Position numbers and translations under genes: made by a program. From Pseudomonadota bacterium (GTDB lineage Bacteria; Pseudomonadota; Gammaproteobacteria; UBA9214), in the NCBI GenBank assembly GCA_041395565.1, contig JAWLAI010000006.1:310001-374000 (forward strand): 64,000 nt of DNA. Direction: 5' to 3'. How positions within the stretch are numbered: position 1 is the first letter of the stretch; the number at the start of each line of letters is the position of its first letter. The notes below the pieces were generated by a model, which was not told the DNA's origin, searched no databases, and saw nothing but the letters and a program-made list of their open reading frames with translations. Positions 35,360 through 44,463 of the stretch are shown piece after piece.

Positions 35360-36541
35360 TCAGGCGACGGTTTGCGCGCGTGCCGCGCCGTCCAGCAGCC
35401 GGCAGACGATATTGGCCTTACCGCGGAAGGCGGACTTGCGCTCCTTGGCGGCGTAGAGGGCGTCGTCGGCCGTGCGGTAGATCTCCTCCTGGGGCAGCAC
35501 CACGCCGGCCGGGACACTGGCCAGCCCGACACTCAGGCCGATGCTCATGCCTTGGCACTGACCGTGGGCCTGCAGGATGGCGTGAATCTGCTGCAGGCTG
35601 CGCGTGATCAGTGCAACGGGTTGCTCGCTGACGAATAGGAGCGCGAACTCATCCCCGCCCATGCGGATGAGATAGCCATCGTCGCCCACCGCCGCGGCGA
35701 ACTGCCTGCTGACGCAGCGCAATACCTCGTCACCGAAGTCATGACCGCAGGAATCGTTGATCGGCTTGAAATTGTCGACGTCCAGGTAGGCAAAGTGAAA
35801 CGCGTGACCGGCGGCATGCCAGGCGGCGGTTTTCGCATCGAAGGTGTTTTTCAGGAAACGCCGGTTCCAGGCGCCGGTCAGCGGATCCTTGTTGGACAGG
35901 TGCAGGATCTTGCGGTTGGTCTGCTCCAGGTCGTAGCGTGTCTGCAGCTCCGCCTTGCGGATGGTGATGTTGCGCATCACCAGCAGCAGGCTGATCAGGC
36001 CGGCACTGAGCATGATGAACTGCAGCGACCAGAGCGTGGCGTTGTCGAACCGCTCGTAGGATGCCAGCGTCGAGACGGTGAACGTCAGATAGATCAGCAC
36101 CGTCACCAGCAGGGCCTCGCGCAGGCCCCAGGGCACGAGCGGCGCGACCATGAACAGCAACGCCACGCTGGCGAACAGTACCTGATTGAAATCGCCGGTC
36201 TTGTGCGCCAGCAGCACGAAGGCGGTGCCGCTGATCATCAGCAGTGTGGTGCCGAGCATGTAAAGCGCCCGCGCATCGCGCGCGGCCCGCGCCGACACCA
36301 TGATATGGGTGGACAGCAGCGCCAGCAGACCGCTGGTGTAGACGGTCGAGTTCGAGAAATGCAGGGTGTGGAACAGCACGGCACCGGCGCTGTAGATGCA
36401 CAGCAGCACCAGCCCGAGCATGATCAGGCCATGCCGGGTTTCCTCGAGTGTGGCGCCACGTGCGAACAACGCCACCTCGTCCGAGTCATACCCCGTTGAT
36501 GACCATGACTTTTTCATATTTTCGACAAAAAACCGGCGCAT
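35360..36541 (-). CDS. Membrane diguanylate cyclase
   Basis: A 393-residue enzyme expected to make c-di-GMP from GTP. Six or so N-terminal transmembrane helices (about 35-200) precede a linker (ELQTRYDLEQTNRKILHLSN) and a GGDEF domain (DPLTGAWNRRF, then RMGGDEFALLF). The catalytic motif is intact, but the RxxD inhibitory site is absent, so feedback inhibition is unlikely. It lies between the PilM-like gene and the HDOD gene within the pilus locus. Confidence 0.9.
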   Translation of the reverse strand: MRRFFVENMKKSWSSTGYDSDEVALFARGATLEETRHGLIMLGLVLLCIYSAGAVLFHTLHFSNSTVYTSGLLALLSTHIMVSARAARDARALYMLGTTLLMISGTAFVLLAHKTGDFNQVLFASVALLFMVAPLVPWGLREALLVTVLIYLTFTVSTLASYERFDNATLWSLQFIMLSAGLISLLLVMRNITIRKAELQTRYDLEQTNRKILHLSNKDPLTGAWNRRFLKNTFDAKTAAWHAAGHAFHFAYLDVDNFKPINDSCGHDFGDEVLRCVSRQFAAAVGDDGYLIRMGGDEFALLFVSEQPVALITRSLQQIHAILQAHGQCQGMSIGLSVGLASVPAGVVLPQEEIYRTADDALYAAKERKSAFRGKANIVCRLLDGAARAQTVA

Positions 36542-36700
36542 AAGCCACCCTATCGGCCAGTCGCGGGAAAAACATAGACTGCATCACACATCCCATCCCC
36601 GCGGCCTGGCCGGCACAGCGTGGTCGCGAACACATCATTCTGAATATATTCGATTTTTATCCCGACGCGCAGTCTGCAGGACCGGCCGGAATGCCGGACA

Positions 36701-37600
36701 TCAGAGATCCAGGGCGAGACGCGAGCCGGTATGGACGGTCTTGGAGCCGGGAAAGATCATGAACATCACCCCCTCGAGCTGCTGTTCGACCGCGGCCTGG
36801 AGCTCCGGGCACAGGTCGGGCGTCAAGCCGGTGAGCTGCCAGGCGACCGGCTGCGCCTGCGACTGGCAGGACGCTTCCCCGTCCGCAGGACCCAATGCGC
36901 AGAGCTGCGCGGCAAGATGCAGCACGGCCGTCTCGACAGCATGGTCGAGCTGCTGCGCGGGGCGCACATGCTGCATGACCGGTTCCCACAGACTTTGCGG
37001 CAGGCCCCAGCGCGCGAGCAGCTCGCCGCCCAGGCGGGCGAAGTCAAACCCCAGCAGCTCCCGCTCGACCTGGTGCAGCGCACGCTGTTCCGCGTCGGCA
37101 CGCTGCAGTGCCGCCCGGGCTTCGTGCGGGATCGACTGGTACATGACCAGATGCCCGATATCCAGCAGCAGACCGCCGACGAACAACCGCTCGCGCTCGG
37201 GCAGCCGGCAATGTCCGGCGAGCGTACGCGCCGCGATGGCACGATAGACACTGCGGGTCCAGAACGCGTGCATGTCGATCACGTCGATGGGGATGGCTGC
37301 GAAGGTCTGGGCCACCGAGGTGGCCAGGACCAGATCGTGCACCTGCTGCGAACCCAGCAGACCGACGGCACGCGCGATCGTGGCGACCTGCGCGCTGAAA
37401 CCGAAATAGGGGCTGTTGGCCACGCGCAGCAGGCGGGCTGCGACGGCGGGATCCGAACCGATGGCATCCTCGATGTCGGCCACCGTGTAATCGGGGTCGT
37501 CCAGCACCTCCTTCAGGCGCAGATACACGGCCGGCAGCGTCACGAGCTGCGCGTCCGCGGTGACCTTGTCCCAGAGCGGGGTGGTAAGCGGTTGGTCCAT
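36701..37600 (-). CDS. HDOD domain signalling protein
   Basis: A 299-residue protein with the HDOD pattern (LPAVYLRLKEVLDDPDYTVA; DIEDAIGSDPAVAARLLRVA; LLDIGHLVMYQSIP). HDOD proteins lack phosphodiesterase activity in many cases and act in c-di-GMP or twitching/attachment signalling. It lies 191 nt after the giant pilin/adhesin gene on the same strand. Confidence 0.85.
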   Translation of the reverse strand: MDQPLTTPLWDKVTADAQLVTLPAVYLRLKEVLDDPDYTVADIEDAIGSDPAVAARLLRVANSPYFGFSAQVATIARAVGLLGSQQVHDLVLATSVAQTFAAIPIDVIDMHAFWTRSVYRAIAARTLAGHCRLPERERLFVGGLLLDIGHLVMYQSIPHEARAALQRADAEQRALHQVERELLGFDFARLGGELLARWGLPQSLWEPVMQHVRPAQQLDHAVETAVLHLAAQLCALGPADGEASCQSQAQPVAWQLTGLTPDLCPELQAAVEQQLEGVMFMIFPGSKTVHTGSRLALDL

Positions 37601-37792
37601 CAGCCGTACCTCCTGGATTGATATCGGTTGCCCGGCTGCGGCCTTGACTCGACGGCAGGGCTGCGCGGCGCGGGGTGCGTCGTGATCGTGCAGAAGGCTT
37701 CCGTCTGCAGCACGACCAGGCGCGGGTCAGTGTTTCGTGTCATGCACCGGACCCTGCCATACCCCCCGAGACCGCCCCTGCACCGCCCGTAC

Positions 37793-40700
37793 CTAGGGCG
37801 CGCACTGGATCTGGATGTTGTCGAAGAACACGTAGTCGGAAGATCCCATGTTTGGCGATGTCAGGATACGCAGCACGGCGTTGGCGGAGTTGTAGGCGCT
37901 GATATCGACGCTGTATGGCTGGTAGGCAGTCTCATTGGCCGGTCCCGCAATACGCGCCACCTCGGTCCAGGGACCGCTTGCCCCGGCGGTCGACATCTGG
38001 ATCGAGGCGTAGTCGCCGCTGTCGTCGAGTCCTGCAGGCTTGTAATCGAAGGACAGGGTCGCCGTCGCGGCCCCGCTCAGGTCGAGCGCCCGCATCACCC
38101 CCTCGCCGCCGCCGTCGTTGTCGCGCACGTGCAGCTGGTAGGTCGGCATGGGGGGCGACTCGTACAAGTCGGCGAACACCCGTTCGTCGTTCAGGGTCGG
38201 TCCGTCCGCCTCGTTCACTTCGATCCAGTCACTGGCCCAGGTGAGCGTGCCGTCACTGCCGGAATAGACCTGGGCGTTGAATTCGTCGCGGAAGGTACCA
38301 TTGCAGCCGCCGCTGCCGCTCCCGCCGCCACCGCTGCCGCCGCCACTGCCGGTCGGCGGCACCTGGTCGGCGTTCACCAGCACGATGCCGCGCGGGCGGG
38401 CCAGACCGGAGACGAGGGTCTCCACGTTGCTGCCGTCCGGGTCGGCGCGCTGCACCAGCATGTTGAGCGCGTCCACCCAGTAGATGCGGTCGTTGTCGGC
38501 ATCGTAGGCGATGTCCTGCGGCGCATTCAGGCCGGTCACGATGGTCTGCACACTGCTGCCGTCGAGGTTGGCGCGCTTGATCCAGTCGTTGCTCGCGCCG
38601 CCGCTCCAGAACATCCTGCCGTGCACCAGGTCCAGGGCGCTGCCGACCGCGCCGGTCGGCCCGGTGGCCAGCGTGGTCACCTGGGTGCCATTGAACTTCA
38701 TGCGCGAGACCTGCCCGCTGCCGAACTCGGTCAGGTAGATGTGGCCGGCCGCCTTGTCCAGGGTGAGACACGACGGCCGGTTGAGCGTGTTGTTGACGAG
38801 CGTGGCAGCGCTGCCGTCGAGGTTCGCGCTCATGATCCGGCTGGAGCCGTTGTCGTGGGTCCAGTACATCTTGCCCCCTGCGACATCCAGCTTGATGTCG
38901 AACTTGACATAGAGATCGGAATACAGGACCTCGCTGTTGCTGCCGTCCAGGTCCGCGCGCATGATCTGGTAGTTGTTGGTCCAGTACAGCTTGCCGTTGA
39001 CGGTATCGATATCCAGGCCGGTAGGCCGGTTCAGGCCGGTGAGCACGTCCTCGACATTGCTGCCGTCCTCGTCCGCACGCTGTATCTTGTTGGCCACGTC
39101 GTCGGTCCAGTACACCTTCTTCGGCGGTGTGGGGAGGATGGCATCGACGCCCCACTGGATGGCGCGCTGTATCAGCAGCCGGCCGTTGTTGTTGAGGTAG
39201 TCCCAGTTGAACTTGTCGCTGCGTCCGACGGGAAGCATGGCACGCGGACCGGGCGCCGTGCCCCCGCCGGCCAGTGTGCCGCCCGCTTCGACGACTGCAA
39301 GACTGCTTGTGCCGTTCAGCCGACCCAGCACCTGCAGGCCCGGTGCCGGCGTGCCGCTGACGATCTGGCCCTCCATCGGCGCACGGCCGAGCGGAATCAC
39401 GCCGAGCGGGAACACGGCCGTGATGTAATGCGTGTTGTCGGTGATCTCGATCTGCGAGGTGACGGCCTCGCTACCGGCACTGGCCATCCCCAGGTTGTCG
39501 AGCTGATTGCGCTCCTCGCTGATGACGGCTCTGGCGGTGGCGGCGAGCTTGTTGCCCAGATCGCTATCGCTCACCGTCTCCGAGACGTAGGCCATGTCGT
39601 TGTTTGCCAGGGCGCTGTCGAAACTGGTTTGCGAAGCCTCGTCGTCGATCAGGTTCACCACATAGCCCCAGGCCTCGAACAGCGCCTGCTTCTTGAGATC
39701 GGCCGCCGCCGGACTGACAGCGTTGCCGACGACCAGCAGGATGCTGCCGGTCCCTTGCGGCAGCATGCAGGTGACGCCGCATTCGCAGGCCAGGGTGACG
39801 GAAAGCCGGGGATGCAGGGATGGATCGCTGTGATCGCTGCTGGCAAAGCGCGCATTGACCGCGTTGCCGCTGACTGCCTTGAGTAACATACCGCGATCAC
39901 TGGCAGGATTGTCCAGCCAGGTTTGCGCCAACGCGGTGAGATCCCAGCCGTACCAGCTGCCGTTCACGCCATCGACGCTGGTGGTCGCTGCAGCGACAGC
40001 CTGATAATCCCCTCCCGGGGTTGCCCATGACACACCGGTTTGACGATCATCCCAGGTCGCCGTCATTTCCTCCCATGCGGCGCGAACCGGATATAGGCTC
40101 ATTCCGACCGGCGCGGTAAAGCTGTCAGCGTTGAGGAAATTCAGTTCGAGAGTCGCAGACTGAATCTGTGCCCCGGGCGGGAGCAAGGACTGCAGCTCGA
40201 AATCCAGCAGGGTATGACCGCCGCTCGTAGAAACACGCAGCTCGGAACCATTACCGTAATTCGTCCGATGTTCGTTACCCGTGCGATTCGCAAGATAGGT
40301 GTCGTTTCCCGCGCCGCCGGGTTGCAGGACGAATGTTACGGTTGGCTGGTAGAGCGGTACCTCTGCACGCACGATTGTGTGGCTGGCACCGCTGTCCAGC
40401 GTGCCGGTCGCCGTGACCGAGGCGCGGTCCGACAGGCTGCCGTCCACGTACTTGAGCTCCAGGTAGGGCCGCTGGCTGGCCGTGCTGTCCTCCTTGCTGG
40501 TGAATTCCGAGGTCTTGCTGCCGAGCAGGTCGGGTGGCGTGATGACGACACCGTAGTTTGGCTGGCTGCCGTTGACCCAGGCCTGTACCTGTGCGGTCAG
40601 ATTGACGTCGACATACTGGTTGATCGGCGTGCCGGCCGGGATCGTCGCGGCCGTTGCGATATCGATGCTCGAGCTGACGCTGTTCCACGTCACCGTCGTC

Positions 40701-41290
40701 TCGTCCCAGTCTGCGGTCACCCGGTGCACCTGGACGGCGCTGGTGTGGTCGAAGCGCAGCACGTACCAGCGCGCGACGGCGGAGACGATGGTGGCACCGG
40801 CCGGTATACCGGCGTTTTCCAGGTCGAAGCGGTAGTACGGCCACTTGTAGTTGCCGCCGAGCAGACTGCCCTCCAGGCGCAGCTTGTTGTCGCTGCCGTG
40901 ATTGGTGTCCTTGCTTTGATAATCGGTCCAGGCGTCGTCGCTGACCGGGACGCTGACGGTCGTGATGAGGCCGCTGACACTGTTGGTGGTCACAGTGGTC
41001 GAGTAACGCTGGCTGCCGAAGGGCTCGTCGCTCAGGTCGGCGTACGGACCGCAGCCGGCCGTGGCGACCTGCTGCAGGGCGTGCTGCAGACCGGCGCGGG
41101 CGGTATAGACGGCCTGGGCCTGCTCATCGGCACCCGCCGTGGCCCGCACCTCCAGCACGGCCTCGTCGTTGAGCATGAGCGCGGCCACGGCGATCAGCGC
41201 CAGCAGCAGCACGACCGGCAGCAGGACGTAACCGCGCCCGGCCACCGGGGTGCATGGGCGCAGCCGCAGCGGAGCGGACCCGGCCCGCAT
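37793..41290 (-). CDS. Giant PilX-type minor pilin/adhesin fusion (MshP-MshQ-like)
   Basis: A 1165-residue protein. The N-terminus has a PilX/GspK-type signal: a hydrophobic helix after GRG (YVLLPVVLLLALIAVAAL) without Glu at +5, then TARAGLQHALQQ. Two DNRLRE/CBM96-like beta-sandwiches follow (about 110-285 and 320-505), then a Rossmann-like region (about 515-720). A YWTD beta-propeller comes next (about 730-970: KVYWTDDVANKIQRAD, KLYWTNN, RIYWVDA), then a Gly/Ser linker and a C-terminal beta-sandwich. It is probably an extracellular tip adhesin. ATG 41290 overlaps the previous stop as TGATG. Confidence 0.85.
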   Translation of the reverse strand: MRAGSAPLRLRPCTPVAGRGYVLLPVVLLLALIAVAALMLNDEAVLEVRATAGADEQAQAVYTARAGLQHALQQVATAGCGPYADLSDEPFGSQRYSTTVTTNSVSGLITTVSVPVSDDAWTDYQSKDTNHGSDNKLRLEGSLLGGNYKWPYYRFDLENAGIPAGATIVSAVARWYVLRFDHTSAVQVHRVTADWDETTVTWNSVSSSIDIATAATIPAGTPINQYVDVNLTAQVQAWVNGSQPNYGVVITPPDLLGSKTSEFTSKEDSTASQRPYLELKYVDGSLSDRASVTATGTLDSGASHTIVRAEVPLYQPTVTFVLQPGGAGNDTYLANRTGNEHRTNYGNGSELRVSTSGGHTLLDFELQSLLPPGAQIQSATLELNFLNADSFTAPVGMSLYPVRAAWEEMTATWDDRQTGVSWATPGGDYQAVAAATTSVDGVNGSWYGWDLTALAQTWLDNPASDRGMLLKAVSGNAVNARFASSDHSDPSLHPRLSVTLACECGVTCMLPQGTGSILLVVGNAVSPAAADLKKQALFEAWGYVVNLIDDEASQTSFDSALANNDMAYVSETVSDSDLGNKLAATARAVISEERNQLDNLGMASAGSEAVTSQIEITDNTHYITAVFPLGVIPLGRAPMEGQIVSGTPAPGLQVLGRLNGTSSLAVVEAGGTLAGGGTAPGPRAMLPVGRSDKFNWDYLNNNGRLLIQRAIQWGVDAILPTPPKKVYWTDDVANKIQRADEDGSNVEDVLTGLNRPTGLDIDTVNGKLYWTNNYQIMRADLDGSNSEVLYSDLYVKFDIKLDVAGGKMYWTHDNGSSRIMSANLDGSAATLVNNTLNRPSCLTLDKAAGHIYLTEFGSGQVSRMKFNGTQVTTLATGPTGAVGSALDLVHGRMFWSGGASNDWIKRANLDGSSVQTIVTGLNAPQDIAYDADNDRIYWVDALNMLVQRADPDGSNVETLVSGLARPRGIVLVNADQVPPTGSGGGSGGGGSGSGGCNGTFRDEFNAQVYSGSDGTLTWASDWIEVNEADGPTLNDERVFADLYESPPMPTYQLHVRDNDGGGEGVMRALDLSGAATATLSFDYKPAGLDDSGDYASIQMSTAGASGPWTEVARIAGPANETAYQPYSVDISAYNSANAVLRILTSPNMGSSDYVFFDNIQIQCAP

Positions 41291-42207
41291 CACAGGTCGC
41301 CTCCCACCCGGACGCGGGTCGTCAGGCGCACGCGCTCGCCGCTGTCCGCATCGGTGAGGGCCAGGGTGATCTCGACCTGCGCGTGAGCGCCCGGCACATC
41401 GGGCAGTCGCTCCACCCGGAACTCGCTGACCTGTTCCGCAACGGGCGACTCGATGAAATCCTGCCCGTTCACCTGGCCGTTGCCGGATTCGTCCCAGGGC
41501 ACCGGCAGACGCATGAGCAGCGTGGTGCCCACGAGGCGGAACACCACCGGGTCGAGCCAGTCCTCGTCGGTAGCGCCGTCCTCGTCGTCGTTGTCGGCGC
41601 CGCTCTCGTCGACACTGCCGTCATTGTCATCGTCGACGCCGCAGATCCCCGGGCAGCCGTCGCCGTTGAGGTCGGCTGCAGGGTCCTCGTCGATGCTGCC
41701 GTCGCCGTCGTCGTCGACGCCGTTGACCGCATCCTCGTCGGCGTTCGCCCCCTCGTCGTCCGAGTTCGCGTTGCCGCCATCGGTCGTGCCGTCGCCGTCG
41801 TCGTCGACCTGGTAGATGCCGGCGGCCGCGTCGAAGGTCCAGTCCGCGGGCGGGTCCTCGTCGAAGCGGCCGTCGCCGTCGTTGTCCGCGTCGGGCACGC
41901 CGTTGCCGTCGAGGTCGGTGGTGTGATCGAGCGTCACTGCCAGCACCGTGTGGATGTTCTCCGCGCGCGCGGTGGCGGCATTGTCGGCGAGCGGCACCAG
42001 CAGGTGCGGACTGCGCGCGACGGCGCGGGTGATCTGTTCCAGGGCGAAGCGTGCCTCGCGATTCAGGCTATTGGTCCGGCTCACGCTGTCATGCGTGGCG
42101 AGCACATGGCCGGTCACCCCCTTCAAGGCGGCAATCAGCAGGACGCCGAGCGCCAGTGCCAGCAGCAGCTCGAGCAGGGAATAGCCGTGCTGCCGGGTGC
42201 TAGTCAT
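41290..42207 (-). CDS. PilW/MshO-like minor pilin with Asp-rich repeats
   Basis: A 305-residue prepilin (ATG 42207). The type III signal peptide is cleaved after HG with mature YSLLELLLALALG, Glu at +5. Residues about 96-217 hold a run of Asp/Gly repeats (DLDGNGVPDADNDGDG, VDDDGDGTTDGG, VDDDGDGSIDED, VDDDNDGSVDES), which are like calcium-binding loops of thrombospondin type 3 or EF-hand proteins. A conventional pilin C-terminal domain follows. It is co-translated with its neighbours. Confidence 0.85.
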   Translation of the reverse strand: MTSTRQHGYSLLELLLALALGVLLIAALKGVTGHVLATHDSVSRTNSLNREARFALEQITRAVARSPHLLVPLADNAATARAENIHTVLAVTLDHTTDLDGNGVPDADNDGDGRFDEDPPADWTFDAAAGIYQVDDDGDGTTDGGNANSDDEGANADEDAVNGVDDDGDGSIDEDPAADLNGDGCPGICGVDDDNDGSVDESGADNDDEDGATDEDWLDPVVFRLVGTTLLMRLPVPWDESGNGQVNGQDFIESPVAEQVSEFRVERLPDVPGAHAQVEITLALTDADSGERVRLTTRVRVGGDL

Positions 42208-42739
42208 AGGCACTGAGCAGGGTTTCCAGCGTCACCCCGCTGGTCGCGCCGGCGACCCGCACCCAGAGCAGATCGTCCTCCGTACCGGTGAACGGATCGT
42301 CGTCGCCGTCGGCGTTGTCGCCGTCATAGCGGGACAGGTACACATTGCGCGTGATCCGGCGCCCGCTCGGCAGCAGCACGCTGTCGCTGTAGCTGCTGGG
42401 CACGGTCGCGGAACCTGCCGCCTGTGCGGCGGCATCCAGATCGGCGAAGGGCTCGGCCAGCAGTGCTTCCAATCGCCCGGCGAGCGCGTAGTGCTCCTCG
42501 ACCCGGCCGGCATGGATGCCGGCCCCGGCCACACCGGGTGCCAGCGCCTCCAGTGCCGGCGCCAGCGCCACCATGATCAGCACTGTCGCAACCAGCACCT
42601 CGACGTAACTGAGTCCGGCCTGGCATGCCGGAAACCGTACCTGCGGGCCGCTGCGCTGACCAGGCGCGCAGCAAACGGGACGTGACGACAGCGCCGGGAT
42701 GCGCACGCGTCCCGCTCCGGTGGTCGCAGCGTCAATCAC
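42200..42739 (-). CDS. PilV/MshD-like minor pilin
   Basis: A prepilin of about 179 residues. The cleavage region is ACQAG followed by LSYVEVLVATVLIMVAL, with Glu at +5. The start is uncertain: a GTG at 42739 gives a 36-residue leader, unusually long; GTG at 42748 is an alternative. Longer frames to 42976 overlap the neighbour and are rejected. The C-terminal part includes DGDNADGDDDPFTGTEDD, another Asp-rich loop. Confidence 0.7.
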   Translation of the reverse strand: MIDAATTGAGRVRIPALSSRPVCCAPGQRSGPQVRFPACQAGLSYVEVLVATVLIMVALAPALEALAPGVAGAGIHAGRVEEHYALAGRLEALLAEPFADLDAAAQAAGSATVPSSYSDSVLLPSGRRITRNVYLSRYDGDNADGDDDPFTGTEDDLLWVRVAGATSGVTLETLLSAYD

Positions 42740-42756
42740 GCCCGGCACGCGCCCGC

Positions 42757-43050
42757 CTAAAGCTGCAGGCCCAGCCCTGGGGCCAGCAGGCACAGACCGG
42801 CACCGGCCAGGCGCGGATGGCGCAGCAGCCAGCCGTCCCATACGATCCGCGGCGTCAGGACCTCCCGGTTCAGCGCCTGCTCCAGCCATTGTTCGCCGCG
42901 CATGCCGATGCGCAGCGACACGAGTTCCCGCCCGCCGCAGGGCGCGTTGAGCCGGCGTTCCAGCACCGGCACCCACCCGGGGACCAGCAGATAGAGCATG
43001 CCGACCATACCGGTGGCGGTACAGATAATGAGCATGAGTGTAGCGGGCAT
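42757..43050 (-). CDS. Small membrane protein in pilus locus
   Basis: A protein of about 97 residues with one or two hydrophobic helices (ATLMLIICTATGMVGMLYLL, and a Leu-rich C-terminus). I chose ATG 43050 because GGGAGGG lies upstream; GTG 43056 or ATG 43074 are possible. It lacks a prepilin signal. Its place between pilin genes recalls MshF, but sequence similarity cannot be judged. Confidence 0.5.
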   Translation of the reverse strand: MPATLMLIICTATGMVGMLYLLVPGWVPVLERRLNAPCGGRELVSLRIGMRGEQWLEQALNREVLTPRIVWDGWLLRHPRLAGAGLCLLAPGLGLQL

Positions 43051-43114
43051 GTGCACGGTTCCCTCCCTGAACATCAATGACCCAGGTGACCTGCAGCCAG
43101 CGGTGTCGGCCTTG

Positions 43115-43651
43115 TCATTGCACCGTCACCCGCCCGCTGACACCGTCCAGCGTCACGACGCGGTCCAGCCCGGACCGCCCCAGGCGCAGCGTGGCCTGGC
43201 GCAGGAACACCCCGTACGGGTTGCGGCAGACGGGTCGGCCGCTGGCATCGAACACGGCATCGGTACTGCTGTTGCAGGTCGCCCGGTAGACGGGGCTGCT
43301 GGCCAGGGCATCGATGCCACGCGTGCTGTCGCCCTGCAGGCTGACGTCGTAGAGCCGCTTGCTGACGGGATCGTAGACATCGTAAACGGGTGTCGGTGGA
43401 CTGGTGCCCATATCGGCGCGGAATACCCGGATGCGCTGCTCTGCCGGTATCACGCTGTAGCCGTAAGGGGTGCCGGTACGCAGCGCCTCGCTGCGCGCGA
43501 AGCGGATCGCCTCGGCGTAGACCCGGGCTGCCGCCTCCAGCCGCTGGGGATCGACACTCGACAAAAAGGGGATTGCCGCGACAGCGACAATCCCCAGGAT
43601 TGCGACGACCACCAACAGCTCGACCAGGGTTACGCCATGACTAGACCGCAT
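43115..43651 (-). CDS. FimT/GspH/MshC-like minor pilin
   Basis: A 178-residue prepilin cleaved after SSHG with mature VTLVELLVVVAILGIVAVAA, Glu at +5. The GspH/FimT pattern continues (ARVYAEAIRFARSEALRTGT). Two cysteines (about 128 and 144) may form a disulfide. Part of the pilin operon. Confidence 0.85.
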   Translation of the reverse strand: MRSSHGVTLVELLVVVAILGIVAVAAIPFLSSVDPQRLEAAARVYAEAIRFARSEALRTGTPYGYSVIPAEQRIRVFRADMGTSPPTPVYDVYDPVSKRLYDVSLQGDSTRGIDALASSPVYRATCNSSTDAVFDASGRPVCRNPYGVFLRQATLRLGRSGLDRVVTLDGVSGRVTVQ

Positions 43652-43685
43652 CTGAACAGGGTCTCATCGCAACCCGCTGCCGCGC

Positions 43686-44264
43686 TCAGTACAAATCGTA
43701 ACTGACGCCGTTACCGTCGGTATTGGTATCGTCGGCGATGAACTTGCCGGAGGTGGTGTCGTAACGCCAGCCGCCCGCGGCGCCGGCGCCCGTCATGGCC
43801 AGGTTGCCCGTGGTCACGACGGTGATGGTCGCGACCTCGGAGACCGGGTTGGTCGGGATATCACCCTTGATGTAGGGACCGAACGGAAACTCCGGGGTAC
43901 CGTCGGCGTCGATGTCGCGGATACTGCAGGTCTGGCCGTTGGCGTTGGAATAGAATTTCAGCTGTTCGGAAAAGGCCGCCGCCGTGTCGGCATTGCCGGT
44001 GCCGGCCGTGCCGCCGGTGCAGGTGCCGCCGGTCGAGGCCACGGCACCCGGGTAGTTGTTGCTGTGCTGCTGGTTGTACAGGTCGATGGCGCTGCGGATC
44101 CCGGCCAGGTTCGAGCGCAGGGCCGAATCCCGCGCGTCGGCCGTGGATGATGCGAACTGGGGCACCACGATCGCAGCCAGGATGGCCAGGATGATGGCGA
44201 CGATCAGCAGTTCGACCAGCGTGAAACCGGCTTCCCTGCCGGCAACGGGTGTACGAGTTGTCAT
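43686..44264 (-). CDS. Major pilin-like protein (MshA/GspG type)
   Basis: A 192-residue prepilin with cleavage after REAG and mature FTLVELLIVAIILAILAAIV. It continues VVPQFASSTADARDSALRSN and a Gly/Thr/Ser-rich region; two cysteines (about 83 and 113) likely form a disulfide. The first gene of the pilin run with a strong AGGAGAGG site; this and the family pattern suggest it is the main subunit. Distinguishing MshA from a GspG-type pseudopilin is not certain. Confidence 0.82.
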   Translation of the reverse strand: MTTRTPVAGREAGFTLVELLIVAIILAILAAIVVPQFASSTADARDSALRSNLAGIRSAIDLYNQQHSNNYPGAVASTGGTCTGGTAGTGNADTAAAFSEQLKFYSNANGQTCSIRDIDADGTPEFPFGPYIKGDIPTNPVSEVATITVVTTGNLAMTGAGAAGGWRYDTTSGKFIADDTNTDGNGVSYDLY

Positions 44265-44463
44265 GGTCCTCTCCTGGAAACCCGAATTGTTCAGAATGCG
44301 AACGGGTTATCGGCGCCGCCGCCGACTGCTTTACAATTTTTTACAGCAAATCAATGCCATTGGAATTTTCTGACGCGACCACCGGCGCCCGCCCCGGCGC
44401 CGGTATTAATACTTTCGTATTAGGAACTTAGTGACGGATAGCGCAGCCATGGCACGGACGGGG

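Noticed and set aside
37628..39886. 752-codon frame on the plus strand
   Set aside because: Antisense to the giant pilin-adhesin gene; low-complexity Val/His/Ala translation with no known motifs.
41540..41920. Tandem repeat of gtcgtc/gccgtc units suspected as non-coding repeat
   Set aside because: The repeats are explained by Asp/Gly codons of the minor pilin reading frame.
44345..44359. Sigma-54-like site upstream of the major pilin (minus strand TGGCATTGATTTGCT)
   Set aside because: GG to GC spacing is 9 rather than 10 nt, it lies about 80 nt upstream without other support, and spacing is strict for sigma-54.
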